Shown piece after piece: positions 8,049 through 17,812 of a stretch of DNA of 64,000 bases. Numbering within the stretch: position 1 is the first letter of the stretch; every line of letters starts with the position of its first letter. Source of the stretch: Dechloromonas denitrificans (GTDB lineage: Bacteria > Pseudomonadota > Gammaproteobacteria > Burkholderiales > Rhodocyclaceae); NCBI RefSeq assembly GCF_020510685.1, contig NZ_CP075185.1, positions 1,488,001 through 1,552,000 of the forward strand, written 5' to 3'. A program made the translations under genes and the position numbers. The notes under the pieces are model-generated. The model did not search any database and had not been told where the DNA came from. It saw only the letters and a list, made by a program, of their open reading frames with translations.

Positions 8049-9155
8049 TTATTTGGCATGTGCCGTCCGATTCTGTCGCTGATCGATCCGTTTGGCCAGT
8101 TGGGTTGCCAAATCGAGCAGTTCCGCAGCGTTTTCCAGACCGTCCAGGAAGCGTTGCGGAATCCCCGAGAGTCCCGTCTGGGCACCAGCCAGCGCCCCGG
8201 TGAGCATGGCCCGCGCCAGATTCTGACCGCCCCCGTTTACCGCATGCAGTACGGCCGATTCGAAGTCGTCGGCAAAGCGGGCCGCCAGATAGTAGGCAGC
8301 GGGGAACTGGTGATAGACCGCACAGGGCATGCCGTATACCAGCGACACCTTCCAGGCCGGTTCGATGCGAATGTCGGGATCGACCGCCGCCCGGGCGATC
8401 GATGATTGGCTGAGCAAGGCATCCGGTGACGGGAAACGGCCGGCGCTCTGCGCTTCCGTCTCGCCCGGGCGCGGCGCCTGCAAGTTGCCGCTGGTTACCG
8501 CATGGAAGGGCAAGGCTCCCGATTTGACGCGGGCCATCAGCTTGTCCGACAGCGTGGTGTCGAGCGGCTGGCCTTCGACCAGCATGCCGAGGACCGCGCC
8601 GAAGGCGACAGTCATCGCGACGACGGTGCCGTCGTTCTGGGTGAGCAGCGTATTGCCGGTGACGGCCGAGGCCAGCTCGGCCGGCTGCAAGGCATGGCAG
8701 ACGGCGATGGCCAGGGTCCGTTCGGCGGCTTCGGTGGTGTCGGCATTGCCCGCCACCTGCCCCCAGGGCAAGCCCTGTCCGACGCGCTTGCGCCAGGCTT
8801 CGCGGATCGACTGGCTGGTGTAGCCGCCGGGGCCCTGCATCGGCGTGCCGTCAAGCAGCGGGAAGAAGGTCGTATCGAGGCGCCGGCAGAAGTCGGCTTC
8901 ATCGTAGCCGTCGCAAGCGACCAGGGATTCCAGGGTCAGGCGCAGCAGCACGCCGGACTGCGATGCCTGGCCGGCCTTCATGCCGGCGTGATAACGCCCG
9001 GCTTTGGGCGTGGTGTAATCGGAAATCCATTGACCATAATCGGCATGCAGTTGATCCAGGTCGTAATACCAATGCGGGCCGAGAGCCAACGCATCGCCGA
9101 TGAAGGCGCCGATCAATGCGCCTGTCGCGCGGTCTTGCAGTGAATGGGCGGGCAT
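8049..9155 (-). CDS. ADP-ribosylglycohydrolase-like protein lacking metal-binding aspartates
   Basis: A 368-residue protein from the ATG at 9155 (MPAHSLQDRA). The first family motif is intact (GALIGAFIGDALALG, near residue 12), as is the C-terminal GALAGA...GIP pattern. Active DraG/ARH enzymes bind two Mg or Mn ions through TDDT and GGDxDT motifs. Here the equivalents read ASQSG and NGGGQN, so the usual ligands are absent. It is therefore likely a non-hydrolytic or altered-activity member of the fold. It is transcribed divergently from cbpA. The frame stays open upstream to 10328, but that extension is antisense to cbpA and is not protein-like. Confidence 0.8.
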   Translation of the reverse strand: MPAHSLQDRATGALIGAFIGDALALGPHWYYDLDQLHADYGQWISDYTTPKAGRYHAGMKAGQASQSGVLLRLTLESLVACDGYDEADFCRRLDTTFFPLLDGTPMQGPGGYTSQSIREAWRKRVGQGLPWGQVAGNADTTEAAERTLAIAVCHALQPAELASAVTGNTLLTQNDGTVVAMTVAFGAVLGMLVEGQPLDTTLSDKLMARVKSGALPFHAVTSGNLQAPRPGETEAQSAGRFPSPDALLSQSSIARAAVDPDIRIEPAWKVSLVYGMPCAVYHQFPAAYYLAARFADDFESAVLHAVNGGGQNLARAMLTGALAGAQTGLSGIPQRFLDGLENAAELLDLATQLAKRIDQRQNRTAHAK

Positions 9156-9278
9156 CGTGGCGCTCCGTGATTGGACTAGGTTGGTTGCTACCGTAGCGTA
9201 TCGGCCGCAGCTTGAATAGCCAGTTGTTGCGCTGCGGGTGTAGATTCTGATTTTGTCGACCGCAACGAGTTTCGCACC

Positions 9279-10217
9279 ATGAAATTCAAGGACTATTACG
9301 AAATTCTCGGTGTGCCGCGTAGCGCAACGCAGGACGATGTCAAACGCGCCTACCGCAAGCTGGCCCGCAAGTACCATCCGGATGTCAGCAAGGTTGCCGA
9401 TGCCGAGATTCGTTTCAAGGAACTCGGCGAGGCCTACGCCGTGCTCAAGGACCCCGAAAAACGCGCCGCCTACGACCAGATGGGCAGCGAGTGGAAGACC
9501 GGGCAGGACTTCCAGCCGCCGCCGGGCTGGGATGCCGGATTTGAATTCAGCGGCCGGGATTTTGCGGCGGGGCCGGACAGCGAGCCCAGCGATTTCTTCG
9601 AAGCCTTGTTCGGCCGGCGGACCGGGGCCGGTCAGCGGGCCCACATGCATGCCCAGGGCCAGGACCATCACGCCAAGGTCATGATCGATCTGGCCGATGC
9701 CTACTCCGGCGCCCAGCGCACCATTTCGCTGCGCATGCCGGTGCTCGATGCGCAGGGCAATGTCACGCTCCAGGAGCGCAAGCTCGACGTCAGCATACCC
9801 AAGGGCATCCGGGCCGGGCAGCATCTGCGCCTGGCCGGGCAGGGCGGTCCCGGCACGGGCGGCGGGGCGGCCGGCGATCTGTATCTGGAAATTGCCTTCA
9901 ACCCCCATCCGCAGTTTCGGGTCGATGGCCGCGATGTCTATCTGGATCTGCCGCTCGCCCCTTGGGAGGCCGCCCTCGGCGCCTCGATCGCCGCGCCGAC
10001 GCCGGAAGGCCCGGTGCAACTGACGATTCCGCCCAACTCGGCGGCCGGTCGTCAACTGCGCCTGAAAGGCCGGGGCATTCCGGGGACGCCGCCGGGCGAT
10101 CTCTATGTCGTGCTGAAACTTGTCTTGCCGCCGGCCGAGACGGAGAGTGCCCGGGAGGCCTATCGGGCAATGGCCAGGGCTTTTGCGTTCAACCCGCGAA
10201 CCAAGCAGAAAGGGTGA
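9279..10217 (+). CDS. cbpA: Curved DNA-binding protein / DnaJ-type co-chaperone CbpA
   Basis: A 312-residue Hsp40 protein. It has an N-terminal J domain (residues 1-70, DYYEILGV start and YHPDVS loop carrying the HPD motif that stimulates DnaK). A short glycine/phenylalanine-containing linker follows, then a two-lobe DnaJ C-terminal domain with no zinc finger. That layout and length are those of CbpA (306 in E. coli), which also binds curved DNA in stationary phase. The downstream gene encodes its specific modulator CbpM 6 bases later, which confirms the identity. Confidence 0.94.
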   Translation: MKFKDYYEILGVPRSATQDDVKRAYRKLARKYHPDVSKVADAEIRFKELGEAYAVLKDPEKRAAYDQMGSEWKTGQDFQPPPGWDAGFEFSGRDFAAGPDSEPSDFFEALFGRRTGAGQRAHMHAQGQDHHAKVMIDLADAYSGAQRTISLRMPVLDAQGNVTLQERKLDVSIPKGIRAGQHLRLAGQGGPGTGGGAAGDLYLEIAFNPHPQFRVDGRDVYLDLPLAPWEAALGASIAAPTPEGPVQLTIPPNSAAGRQLRLKGRGIPGTPPGDLYVVLKLVLPPAETESAREAYRAMARAFAFNPRTKQKG

Positions 10218-10223
10218 TCCGTC

Positions 10224-10541
10224 ATGCCGCAAGCGAATATCACTTTGATTCAGGGCGTGATCGTCGAAGAGGACGTTCGGCTGACGCTGGTCGAGCTTTG
10301 TCAGGCCTGCAATGTCGCCGAGGAACATGTGCGGGCCTGGGTCATCGAAGGTGTCCTCGAACCGGTTGGCGAATCGCCGCCGGAATGGCGTTTCAGCGGC
10401 GACTCGCTGCGCCGGGCGCGGCTGGCCTGGCGGTTGTCCCAGGATCTCGAGATCAATCCGCCCGGAGTCGCCCTGGCGCTCGACCTGCTCGACGAAATCG
10501 CCACACTGCGGGCCCGCCTGCAGCGTTCGGGAAGCAGCTGA
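10224..10541 (+). CDS. cbpM: Chaperone modulator CbpM
   Basis: A 105-residue MerR-like winged-helix protein that binds the J domain of CbpA and blocks its stimulation of DnaK. A helix-turn-helix region (LTLVELCQACNV...VRAWVIEGVLEP, about residues 20-48) is followed by an arginine-rich dimerisation helix and a C-terminal coiled coil. It lies 6 bases after cbpA in the standard cbpA-cbpM order. The product is convergent with the response regulator gene, 21 bases apart, with no clear terminator between them. Confidence 0.92.
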   Translation: MPQANITLIQGVIVEEDVRLTLVELCQACNVAEEHVRAWVIEGVLEPVGESPPEWRFSGDSLRRARLAWRLSQDLEINPPGVALALDLLDEIATLRARLQRSGSS

Positions 10542-10562
10542 GTGGTCTCCCTCGAGCGAGTT

Positions 10563-11192
10563 CTATTCCATGATCAGGCCGTGCCTCAAGGCATAACGCA
10601 CCAGATCGGCATTGTTTTCGATACCGAGTTTTTGCATCAGGCGCGTCTTGTACGTGCTGACCGTCTTGGCGCTCAAGTGCAGCATCTCGCCGATTTCGGT
10701 CAGGGAAAGCCCCTCGGAGCAGAACTTCAGCACCGCAAATTCCCGGTTGGTCAGTCTGGCATGCGGCGAGCTGTCATCGCGCGGGTCAAAGATCATGGCG
10801 TCGGTCAGGCACGGGTCGATGAAGCGGCCGCCATTGCCCACCTTGCGAATGGCGGCGAGCAGCGTGCTCGGGGCGCAATCCTTGGTGACATAGCCGGCGG
10901 CTCCCGAGCGCAGGACGCGCGAAACCAACTGCACTTCATTGTGCATGCTCAGGACCAGGATCGGGACGTTGGGCACTTCGCTATGCACCCGGGAAATCAG
11001 ATCGAGGTTGCTGAGTCCGGGCATCGACAAATCGGTCAGCAATACGTCGATTCCACCCAGCCGCAGCCGGGACAGTATTTCGCTGCCCTGGCTGGCTTCG
11101 CCAGCGACATCGAGATCGATTTCGCTGGCGATGATCTGCTTCAGACCACTGCGGACGATGCTGTGATCGTCGGCGATCAGGATGCGGAGCAT
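10563..11192 (-). CDS. NarL/FixJ-type response regulator
   Basis: A 209-residue transcription factor. The receiver domain (1-120) has the acidic pair DD at positions 8-9, phospho-acceptor Asp in LLTDLSMPG (about 54) and Lys in YVTKD. The C-terminal LuxR helix-turn-helix (about 143-205) reads LTNREFAVLKF...LSLTEIGEMLHLSAKTVSTYKTR. A good ribosome site AGGAGAA precedes the ATG. Its start overlaps the end of the histidine kinase gene by 16 bases, so the two form a two-component pair. Input signal and target genes are not evident from the sequence. Confidence 0.92.
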   Translation of the reverse strand: MLRILIADDHSIVRSGLKQIIASEIDLDVAGEASQGSEILSRLRLGGIDVLLTDLSMPGLSNLDLISRVHSEVPNVPILVLSMHNEVQLVSRVLRSGAAGYVTKDCAPSTLLAAIRKVGNGGRFIDPCLTDAMIFDPRDDSSPHARLTNREFAVLKFCSEGLSLTEIGEMLHLSAKTVSTYKTRLMQKLGIENNADLVRYALRHGLIME

Positions 11193-12730
11193 GTGGGTTC
11201 TCCTAAGGGAAGGGTGATGCGCAGGTTGGTCCCCCGGCCCCTGGCGCTGTCGATGACCAGCTTGCCGCCAAATACTTCCAGGCGTTCGACCATGCCGAGC
11301 AGTCCGAACGACTGGCTGCCGACTTTTTTCGGTTCGAAGCCCTGGCCGTTGTCGGCGATGCGCAGCTCAATCTTTTTGTCGTTCAGGCTCAGTTCGATGT
11401 CTACCCGGCTCGCCTGGGCATGGCGGGCAATATTGATCAGCGATTCCTGGACGATGCGGAACAAGGCGGTGGCCCGTACATCATCCAGCGGCACTTCGCC
11501 GCAGGCCTTGATGCAGCAGGGGATGTTGCTGTATTTGCGAAAGCTGTCGGCCAACCACTCGAGAGAGGCCAGAAAGCCCATGTTGAGTACCGCGGGTCGT
11601 AATTCGGTGGCGATCTGACGCATTACCCGGACGGCTTTGCTCAGGATGTGTTCCATCGAGTCGAGGCGCTGCTGAACGTTCTCCTTCGGGCCATCCAATT
11701 CGCGGCGGAGCAAGTCGAGATTCATTTTCAGGGCCATCAATTGCGAGCCCAGCTCGTCATGGACTTCCCGGGCGATCCGCTTGCGCTCCATTTCCATCGC
11801 CCGCTCGCTATGGGCCGCCAGATCGCGCAATTGCTTCCGTGATTCGAGGAGTTTGCGTTCCATGTTCTTTTGTTTCGAAAGATCAAACACAAATGACACC
11901 CCCAGCGCCTCGTCCAAATCGAGGCAGGCGCAGCCGATCAGGATCGGAATGATGTTGCCGTCCGACCGCAGGGCCTGTCGTTCGGAAGGCGGGAAACGCT
12001 TGCCGGAAACCACGGCGGCAAGATCGTGGGCCATCGCCAGGCGTTCTTCGGGAACGCACAACTGGAGAAGATTAACCCGCCCGGACAGCACATCTTCCTG
12101 CTTCAGTTCGAGCATCTGGAGGAGTGCGCCATTGGCCTCGATCAGCCGGCCATTCAGGTGCCAAAAGACGATACCGATGGTGCTCGAGTCAACCATGCAT
12201 TGCAGCAGGGCATTGCGTTCGCGAAGTGCTTCTATGTCGCGCTGGAGTTCGATGCATTTCTTGACCGACCGGGGTTGTCCCTCCGGCGTCGGGCTTATCC
12301 GCTTGTTTTCCGGTTGTTCAAGCTTGCGGCGCAGATTGCGGAGCGCCAGATGCGTCGCGATGCGGGTATGCAGTTCGTGGTCGATGACGGGCTTGCTGAT
12401 GTAGTCGCTCCCCCCGCTGGCGAAGACTTTATTGCGCTCCGCAGTGCCGCCGCTCGAACCGAGGAAAATGATCGGAATGTCTCGCGTTTTTGGGGTTGCC
12501 TTGATTCGGATGCATATGTCGTAGGCGTTGACGCCCAGCGTATCGATATCGAAAACGATCAGATCGGGTTCGGTATTTTCGATGTGGCTCATCGCTTCAT
12601 GGATGCCGGTTGCCGCATGGGCCATGCAACCGCGTTGCTGGAGAAGCTTCGTCAGTTGGCGGTGCTCAGGTAAAGCCTCGTTTACGAACAGTATCGCGCT
12701 GTCGATTGAACTGACTTCAGGTAGATGCAA
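11177..12730 (-). CDS. Receiver-PAS-histidine kinase (HisKA_3 type)
   Basis: A 517-residue soluble kinase, partner of the overlapping LuxR-type regulator. Domains in order: receiver-like (about 12-130), PAS (about 165-285), HisKA_3 dimerisation helix with REVHDELGSQL (His at about 324) and an HATPase_c domain with NGQGF and the final RGRGTNLRI. No transmembrane segment, so it senses a cytosolic cue, possibly through the PAS domain. The receiver keeps a candidate phospho-acceptor (VFDIDTLG) but its acidic pocket reads VNE instead of VDD, so phosphotransfer may be altered. The start is a TTG with a GAGG ribosome site 7 bases upstream. Confidence 0.88.
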   Translation of the reverse strand: MHLPEVSSIDSAILFVNEALPEHRQLTKLLQQRGCMAHAATGIHEAMSHIENTEPDLIVFDIDTLGVNAYDICIRIKATPKTRDIPIIFLGSSGGTAERNKVFASGGSDYISKPVIDHELHTRIATHLALRNLRRKLEQPENKRISPTPEGQPRSVKKCIELQRDIEALRERNALLQCMVDSSTIGIVFWHLNGRLIEANGALLQMLELKQEDVLSGRVNLLQLCVPEERLAMAHDLAAVVSGKRFPPSERQALRSDGNIIPILIGCACLDLDEALGVSFVFDLSKQKNMERKLLESRKQLRDLAAHSERAMEMERKRIAREVHDELGSQLMALKMNLDLLRRELDGPKENVQQRLDSMEHILSKAVRVMRQIATELRPAVLNMGFLASLEWLADSFRKYSNIPCCIKACGEVPLDDVRATALFRIVQESLINIARHAQASRVDIELSLNDKKIELRIADNGQGFEPKKVGSQSFGLLGMVERLEVFGGKLVIDSARGRGTNLRITLPLGEPTCSAS

Positions 12731-12835
12731 TTTTGGCCTCGTGGTGAATTTATGATTTATGATGAATTTGTTAGTTAATTGTGCTCGATTTTATGTTAAA
12801 AGCCAGGCAGGGCGGTCATCTTCGGGTTTAAAAAA

Positions 12836-13921
12836 TTAATTGCTGTAAGCAATGATTTCGTGCGGAATTTGATCAAGCGGGATGATTCTGTCGGCTGCGT
12901 CCAGCTTGATCGCCTCCTTCGGCATGCCAAAAACGACACAGGTCGATTCATCCTCGGCGATGGTGCTGGCGCCGCTCTCGCGCATTTCCTTCAAGCCGCG
13001 GGCACCATCGTCGCCCATGCCGGTCATGATGATGCCCAAGGCGTTCTTGCCGGCGACCTGGGCGACCGAGCGGAAAAGCACATCGACCGACGGCTTGTGA
13101 CGGTTGACCAGCGGGCCGTCCTTGACCTCGACGTAATACTGGGCGCCGCTGCGCTTCACCATCATGTGCCGGCCACCGGGCGCAATCAGCGCCAGTCCGG
13201 AGCGCACCCGGTCACCATCCCGGGCTTCGCGCACTTCCAACTGGCAAAGCCCGTTGAGGCGGCTGGCAAACATCGCGGTGAATTTTTCCGGCATGTGCTG
13301 GACGATGACGATGCCGGTACAGACGGCGGGCAGCCGGGTCAATACGGCTTCCAGCGCCTGGGTGCCGCCGGTCGAGGTGCCGATGGCCACCAGCTTGTCG
13401 GTGGTGCTGTACATCGTCGCCCCGCGATGGCTGCTCGGCAGCACCGCCTCGACCGGAATTCTTGGCGGAATCCCGGGCGTGCTCGGGTGCATCGTCTGCC
13501 GGCGCAACGCCCCGATGTTGGCGCGTGCGGCAGCCTTGATGGCGCTCAGGATGTCGTTGGTCGAGTCCTGGAGGAAGGACTTGAGGTCCATTTTTGGCTT
13601 GGTGATGATGCACACCGCGCCGGCCGCCAGCGCTTCCATGCTGACCTGGGCGCCGCGCTCGGCCAGGGAGGAGCAGATGATGACCGGGGTCGGGTGTTCG
13701 GCCATGATCTTCTTCAGGAAGGTCAGGCCGTCCATGCGCGGCATTTCGATATCGAGGACCAGGACGTCCGGCCACCTGGCTTTCATTTTTTCCAGCGCGT
13801 AGACCGGGTCCTGCGCCGTGGCGATGACCTCGATCGTCGGATCCTTGGATATCGCTTGCGTCACCACCTGCCGGACCAGGGCCGAGTCGTCGACGATCAT
13901 TACCTTGATTTTGTTGCTCAT
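12836..13921 (-). CDS. cheB: Protein-glutamate methylesterase/deamidase CheB
   Basis: A 361-residue enzyme that removes methyl groups from chemoreceptors for adaptation. The receiver domain is N-terminal (VDDSALVRQ, phospho-Asp in [12 protein letters not shown] at about 59). The methylesterase domain has the catalytic triad Ser in GTSTGGT (about 181), His in VQHMPEKF (about 208) and Asp in GMGDDGA (about 301). Its ATG overlaps the cheD stop by 4 bases. It is the last gene of the long chemotaxis operon; 105 AT-rich bases separate it from the kinase gene downstream. Confidence 0.95.
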   Translation of the reverse strand: MSNKIKVMIVDDSALVRQVVTQAISKDPTIEVIATAQDPVYALEKMKARWPDVLVLDIEMPRMDGLTFLKKIMAEHPTPVIICSSLAERGAQVSMEALAAGAVCIITKPKMDLKSFLQDSTNDILSAIKAAARANIGALRRQTMHPSTPGIPPRIPVEAVLPSSHRGATMYSTTDKLVAIGTSTGGTQALEAVLTRLPAVCTGIVIVQHMPEKFTAMFASRLNGLCQLEVREARDGDRVRSGLALIAPGGRHMMVKRSGAQYYVEVKDGPLVNRHKPSVDVLFRSVAQVAGKNALGIIMTGMGDDGARGLKEMRESGASTIAEDESTCVVFGMPKEAIKLDAADRIIPLDQIPHEIIAYSN

Positions 13922-14424
13922 ACGGGGAGTTTTCCATTACTCGGTTGATTGCCGGGCGCGGCCAGCCAGACGTGGCCGGTGGCGAGATCGAGAGACAGCC
14001 GGCGGTGGCGGGTTCCGCCGACGTGTTCGGCAACCACCCACAGCCCATGCTGGGCGAGAGCCCGCCGTGCCGCCTCGATGTTGCGGTGGCCGATCTCGAG
14101 AGTGCCGGCCCGGCTGCCGGCAAACATGTTGCCGCCGCCGAAGAGCTTGGCCTGACAGGTGTTGGGCGAAATATTGCGGGCGCGCAGTTCGTTGGCAAAC
14201 AGCTCGAGTATTTCGTCGGCATAGCGCCCGTCGAGCGGGCTGCCGGGGGGGCGCCGGCGACTGGGCAGCAGAATGTGGCACATGCCGCCAATATGATGAC
14301 GCGGGCACCAGAGCGTCACCGAGACGCAGGAACCGAGCAGCGTGCCGATCCGTCTGGGGGCCGAGCCAAAGAAGAACTCGCCGGGATGCAGAAATACGTC
14401 GGGTTGGACGGCGGGCAGCTTCAT
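13918..14424 (-). CDS. cheD: Chemoreceptor glutamine deamidase CheD
   Basis: A 168-residue enzyme that deamidates specific glutamines of chemoreceptors to glutamate. The catalytic Cys lies in [13 protein letters not shown] and the His in GGMCHILLP, the two conserved patches of the family. The start is the ATG at 14424, which overlaps the cheR stop by 4 bases; the open frame continues upstream inside cheR but is not coding. It sits between cheR and cheB, the usual arrangement of the adaptation genes. Confidence 0.94.
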   Translation of the reverse strand: MKLPAVQPDVFLHPGEFFFGSAPRRIGTLLGSCVSVTLWCPRHHIGGMCHILLPSRRRPPGSPLDGRYADEILELFANELRARNISPNTCQAKLFGGGNMFAGSRAGTLEIGHRNIEAARRALAQHGLWVVAEHVGGTRHRRLSLDLATGHVWLAAPGNQPSNGKLPV

Positions 14425-15263
14425 CGCGCTCCGGCGTGGCGATAGATGGTTGGACTGGCGAGGACCAGGTTGTTGGTGAGTCCATTCAGCGATTCGGAAT
14501 GACCGACGACGAAGTGACCGTCGCGCTTCAGGTAGGGCAGAAGATTGGCGATCACCTTGCGCTTGGTCTCGCTCTCGAAATAAATCATCACGTTGCGCAG
14601 AAAGATCACGTCGAATTGGCCAAGTCCGTGGCGCGGCGCCATCAGATTGCAATGCAGGAACTGCACCCGCTGGCGCAACTCCTTGGCAATGAGCAGGGTC
14701 CCCGTATGCTTGCCGAGGCCTTTGAGGCAGTATTTTTTCAGCAAATTGATCGGAATGCCGTCGGTTCGTTCGAGCGGATACTGACCGTATTGTGCCTTGG
14801 CCAGCACCTTGGTGCTGATGTCGGTACCCAGTATTTCCCAGGGGGTGTCGCCCAGGGTTTCCGCCAAGATCATCGCCATCGAGTAAGCCTCCTCGCCACT
14901 CGACGAGGCGGCGCTCCAGACGCGGAAGGTACCGCCCTTGCGATGGCTGGCCGCACGCTCGCGAAGAAAGTCGAAATGTTTCGGTTCGCGGAAAAAATAG
15001 GTTTCATTGGTCGTCAGTAAATCGACCATCGTCTGGCGTTCCTGGGCCTCCGCTTCGTTGGTGACATGGCGGAAATACTCGCCGAAAGTGCGGAAATCGA
15101 GCTCCTTGAGGCGTTTTGACAAGCGGCCGACCAACAGTACCTGCTTGGCGTCGGACATGCTGATGCCGGCAATCTGGAAGATCAGTTTCTGGAACTGGGC
15201 AAATTCCGTTTTGGTGATGGCGATGTTGCCGAGCGAAGGGGAGTCTGTCACTGCGTTATCCAA
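14421..15263 (-). CDS. cheR: Chemotaxis methyltransferase CheR
   Basis: A 280-residue S-adenosylmethionine-dependent enzyme that methylates glutamates on receptors. An N-terminal helical domain is followed by the methyltransferase fold with SAASSSGEEAYS (SAM binding, about residues 120-132) and FDVIFLRNVMIYF. The longest reading frame starts with TTG at 15263; a GTG at 15251 is an alternative and neither has a strong ribosome site. It follows the PAS-GGDEF-EAL gene by 17 bases and overlaps cheD by 4. Confidence 0.94.
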   Translation of the reverse strand: MDNAVTDSPSLGNIAITKTEFAQFQKLIFQIAGISMSDAKQVLLVGRLSKRLKELDFRTFGEYFRHVTNEAEAQERQTMVDLLTTNETYFFREPKHFDFLRERAASHRKGGTFRVWSAASSSGEEAYSMAMILAETLGDTPWEILGTDISTKVLAKAQYGQYPLERTDGIPINLLKKYCLKGLGKHTGTLLIAKELRQRVQFLHCNLMAPRHGLGQFDVIFLRNVMIYFESETKRKVIANLLPYLKRDGHFVVGHSESLNGLTNNLVLASPTIYRHAGAR

Positions 15264-15280
15264 TTACTCATAAGGCAAGC

Positions 15281-17812
15281 CTACGGTGCCGCGACCGAGT
15301 CCACCCAGGGGCTACTCCGGATGCCATCGCAGGAAAAGGGGAGGGAGTAGCGTTCCTGCATCAGGGGCATCGCGGCGAATTCATCGGCCGGCATCGGTTT
15401 GCCGTAGCGATAGCCCTGGCCGAGATGGCAGCCGTGCGCCTGGAGAAACTCCTCCTGGATTTGTGTTTCGATACCTTCCGCCACCAGTTCGAGACGCAGG
15501 CTGAGCGCCATGGTGATGATTCCCTTGACCAGTTCGGTACTGTCGTTGTCGAGCATCACATCCTTGATGAACGAGCGGTCAATCTTTAGCACATTGATCG
15601 GGAAGCGCTTCAGGTAGGCGAGCGAGGAGTAGCCGGTGCCGAAATCGTCGATGGCGATGCTGATCCCCATCGCCCGGAACGCATTCAGGGTTCGGCCAAT
15701 GCTCTCGTCGTTATCAAGCAGCAGGCTCTCGGTGATCTCGAATTCGAGCCAGCCAGGCTGGCAGCCGCTCGCCGCCAGCGCTTGCTCGACGGTGGCCACC
15801 AGATCGTTGTCGCGGAACTGGCGCGACGAGAGATTGACGGCGATTTTCAGTTCGCACTCGCCCGCTTTGTTCCAGCAGCGGGCCGCGAAGCAGGCCTGCT
15901 TCAAGACCCAGGCACCGATGCCGACAATCAGGCCGGTATCTTCGGCAATGCCGATGAACTTGTCTGGCTGCACCAGGCCGAGGCTGGGATGCCGCCAGCG
16001 CAGCAGCGCCTCGCCACCGACCAGCCGGCTGTTGCGCAAGTCGATCTTCGGCTGGTAGAAAACCTCCAGTTCGTTCTCCGCTTCCGCCCGCCGCAGCGCG
16101 GTTTCCAGCATCGCCCGTTCGCGCGCCTTGGCGGTCAGCTCGGCGGAATAGAAACGGAAACCGGCCCGGCCGCGGGCCTTGGCATCGTAGAGGGCGGAGT
16201 CGGCGTACTGCAGCAGTTCGGTTGCGGTCGTGCCGTCGGCCGGGAATACGGCAATGCCGATGCTGGCGGAGATGAATACCTCCTGGTTGGCCAAATGAAA
16301 GGGATGGGCCAGCGCATCGAGGATCTTGCGCGAAATGCTGCCGAGGTCAGCGGCATCCCGAATCTCCGGCAGGACGATGGCAAATTCGTCGCCGCCGAGG
16401 CGGGCCACGGTGTCGTAGTCGCGCATCTGGCGGCGCAAACGTTCGGCCGATTCATGCAGCAGCAGATCACCCTGGTTATGGCCGTGCGTGTCGTTGACTT
16501 CCTTAAACCGGTCGATGTCGATAACCAGCAGGCCAAGCACCTGGTTGCGCCGCCCGGCCTTGTCCAGCGCATGATTCAGTCGGTCGTTCAAGAGCGCCCG
16601 GTTGGGCAGGCCGGTCAGGGTGTCGTGAAAGGCCATCTCGTGCAGGCGCGACTCGTAGCTTTTCAGCTCGCTGATGTCCTGGGTGGTCCCGTTCAAGCGT
16701 CTCGGTGTCAGGTCGGGGCCGTATTCGATATGGAGATGGGTCTGCAGGTGATGTACCCGTCCGCCATGCTTGATCCGATAGCCGATGGTCACCTCGTCGT
16801 CGCTTCGTTCGTAGGCGTCCTGCAGCGCCTTGAGGACACGTTTGCGGTCCTCGTCGATGCTCATGGCGAGCAGATCTTCGATCGCCGGCTGCCAGTCGGC
16901 CGGTTGCCCGAAAATCCGGCACATTTCACCGGAAACGACGGCCTTCTTTTCGACGTGGTCCCATTGCCAGTGACCGAGCTGGGCCATCGCCTCGGCCTGG
17001 CGCAGTCGATGTTCGGTTTCCTTGATCGCCGAAACGTCGCGGCCGATGGCGAGAACGCTGGTCACGTCGCCATCCGGCCCAAACTCGGGGGTCATGATGA
17101 TGTGGCTGCAAATCATCCGTCCGTCGCCGGCCGGCCAGGTGTAGTCGAACTCGCTGCGGCGGCCGCTGTCGATCACGCTGTGCAAGGCCAGTTCGTAAAC
17201 CTGGGTTTCTGCTGTCTGAGCGTAATCCGAAGGCTTTTTCCCGAGCAGCGCCTCGGCCGGTACACCGGCCAGGCGGGCGAAGGCCGGGTTGGCATAAATG
17301 CGATAGCCGGCGGGGTCGTAGCGGGCAATGGTGTCCGGCGAGTTCTCGACCAAGGCATGAAATTCCTGCACCCGACGGCAAAGCTCCTTTTCCCTGTGCT
17401 GGCGTTCGCTGATGTCCCGCGCCAGCGCAAGGTTGTAGGTTTCTCCTTCCCAGGTAAGGCAACTGAGCTTGAGTTCGACGGGCACAACCCGTCCATCCTT
17501 TCGCTTGTTGTGACTGGTCAGGGTTTGCGTCTTCAGGCTCAGCATTTCTTGCCAGTGTTCGCGCCAGCGTTCCGGGGAAACTCCGGTATCGATGTCGAAA
17601 ACAGTCATGCTCGACAGATCGTCGAACGAATAACCGAGCATGCTGCACGCCTGGGCATTGACATGGAGGAGTCTGGCGTCCCGGTCGATCAGGTAGAAGG
17701 CATCGCCGACCTGGTCGAGGGCGAGCCGGAGCAGGGCCAACTGCTGCCGTGTGTCGGCCTGCCCGGCGGCGGCTGGCGCCATGCCGCAGTGGTCTGCCTC
17801 CCTTGTTCTCAT
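15281..17812 (-). CDS. PAS-GGDEF-EAL cyclic-di-GMP signalling protein
   Basis: An 843-residue protein from the ATG at 17812, chosen because AGGAG lies 6 bases upstream and because it overlaps the stop of the small upstream ORF by 4 bases (ATGA). Three consecutive PAS-like sensor modules precede a GGDEF domain with an intact RLGGDEF active site and an EAL domain with EALLR and DDFGTGYSSLAYL. It could therefore both make and break cyclic di-GMP; which dominates cannot be read from sequence. No membrane segment. Its place inside the che operon ties second-messenger control to motility. Confidence 0.9.
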   Translation of the reverse strand: MRTREADHCGMAPAAAGQADTRQQLALLRLALDQVGDAFYLIDRDARLLHVNAQACSMLGYSFDDLSSMTVFDIDTGVSPERWREHWQEMLSLKTQTLTSHNKRKDGRVVPVELKLSCLTWEGETYNLALARDISERQHREKELCRRVQEFHALVENSPDTIARYDPAGYRIYANPAFARLAGVPAEALLGKKPSDYAQTAETQVYELALHSVIDSGRRSEFDYTWPAGDGRMICSHIIMTPEFGPDGDVTSVLAIGRDVSAIKETEHRLRQAEAMAQLGHWQWDHVEKKAVVSGEMCRIFGQPADWQPAIEDLLAMSIDEDRKRVLKALQDAYERSDDEVTIGYRIKHGGRVHHLQTHLHIEYGPDLTPRRLNGTTQDISELKSYESRLHEMAFHDTLTGLPNRALLNDRLNHALDKAGRRNQVLGLLVIDIDRFKEVNDTHGHNQGDLLLHESAERLRRQMRDYDTVARLGGDEFAIVLPEIRDAADLGSISRKILDALAHPFHLANQEVFISASIGIAVFPADGTTATELLQYADSALYDAKARGRAGFRFYSAELTAKARERAMLETALRRAEAENELEVFYQPKIDLRNSRLVGGEALLRWRHPSLGLVQPDKFIGIAEDTGLIVGIGAWVLKQACFAARCWNKAGECELKIAVNLSSRQFRDNDLVATVEQALAASGCQPGWLEFEITESLLLDNDESIGRTLNAFRAMGISIAIDDFGTGYSSLAYLKRFPINVLKIDRSFIKDVMLDNDSTELVKGIITMALSLRLELVAEGIETQIQEEFLQAHGCHLGQGYRYGKPMPADEFAAMPLMQERYSLPFSCDGIRSSPWVDSVAAP

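Noticed and set aside
8049..10328. A 759-codon open frame on the minus strand that extends the DraG-like gene upstream across cbpA.
   Set aside because: The extra part is antisense to cbpA, lacks normal domain features and the DraG-like motif begins right after the ATG at 9155.
13918..14652. A longer CheD beginning at 14652.
   Set aside because: The added 76 residues lie antiparallel in phase to cheR and are arginine/serine-rich non-homologous sequence; the ATG at 14424 with 4-base overlap is better.
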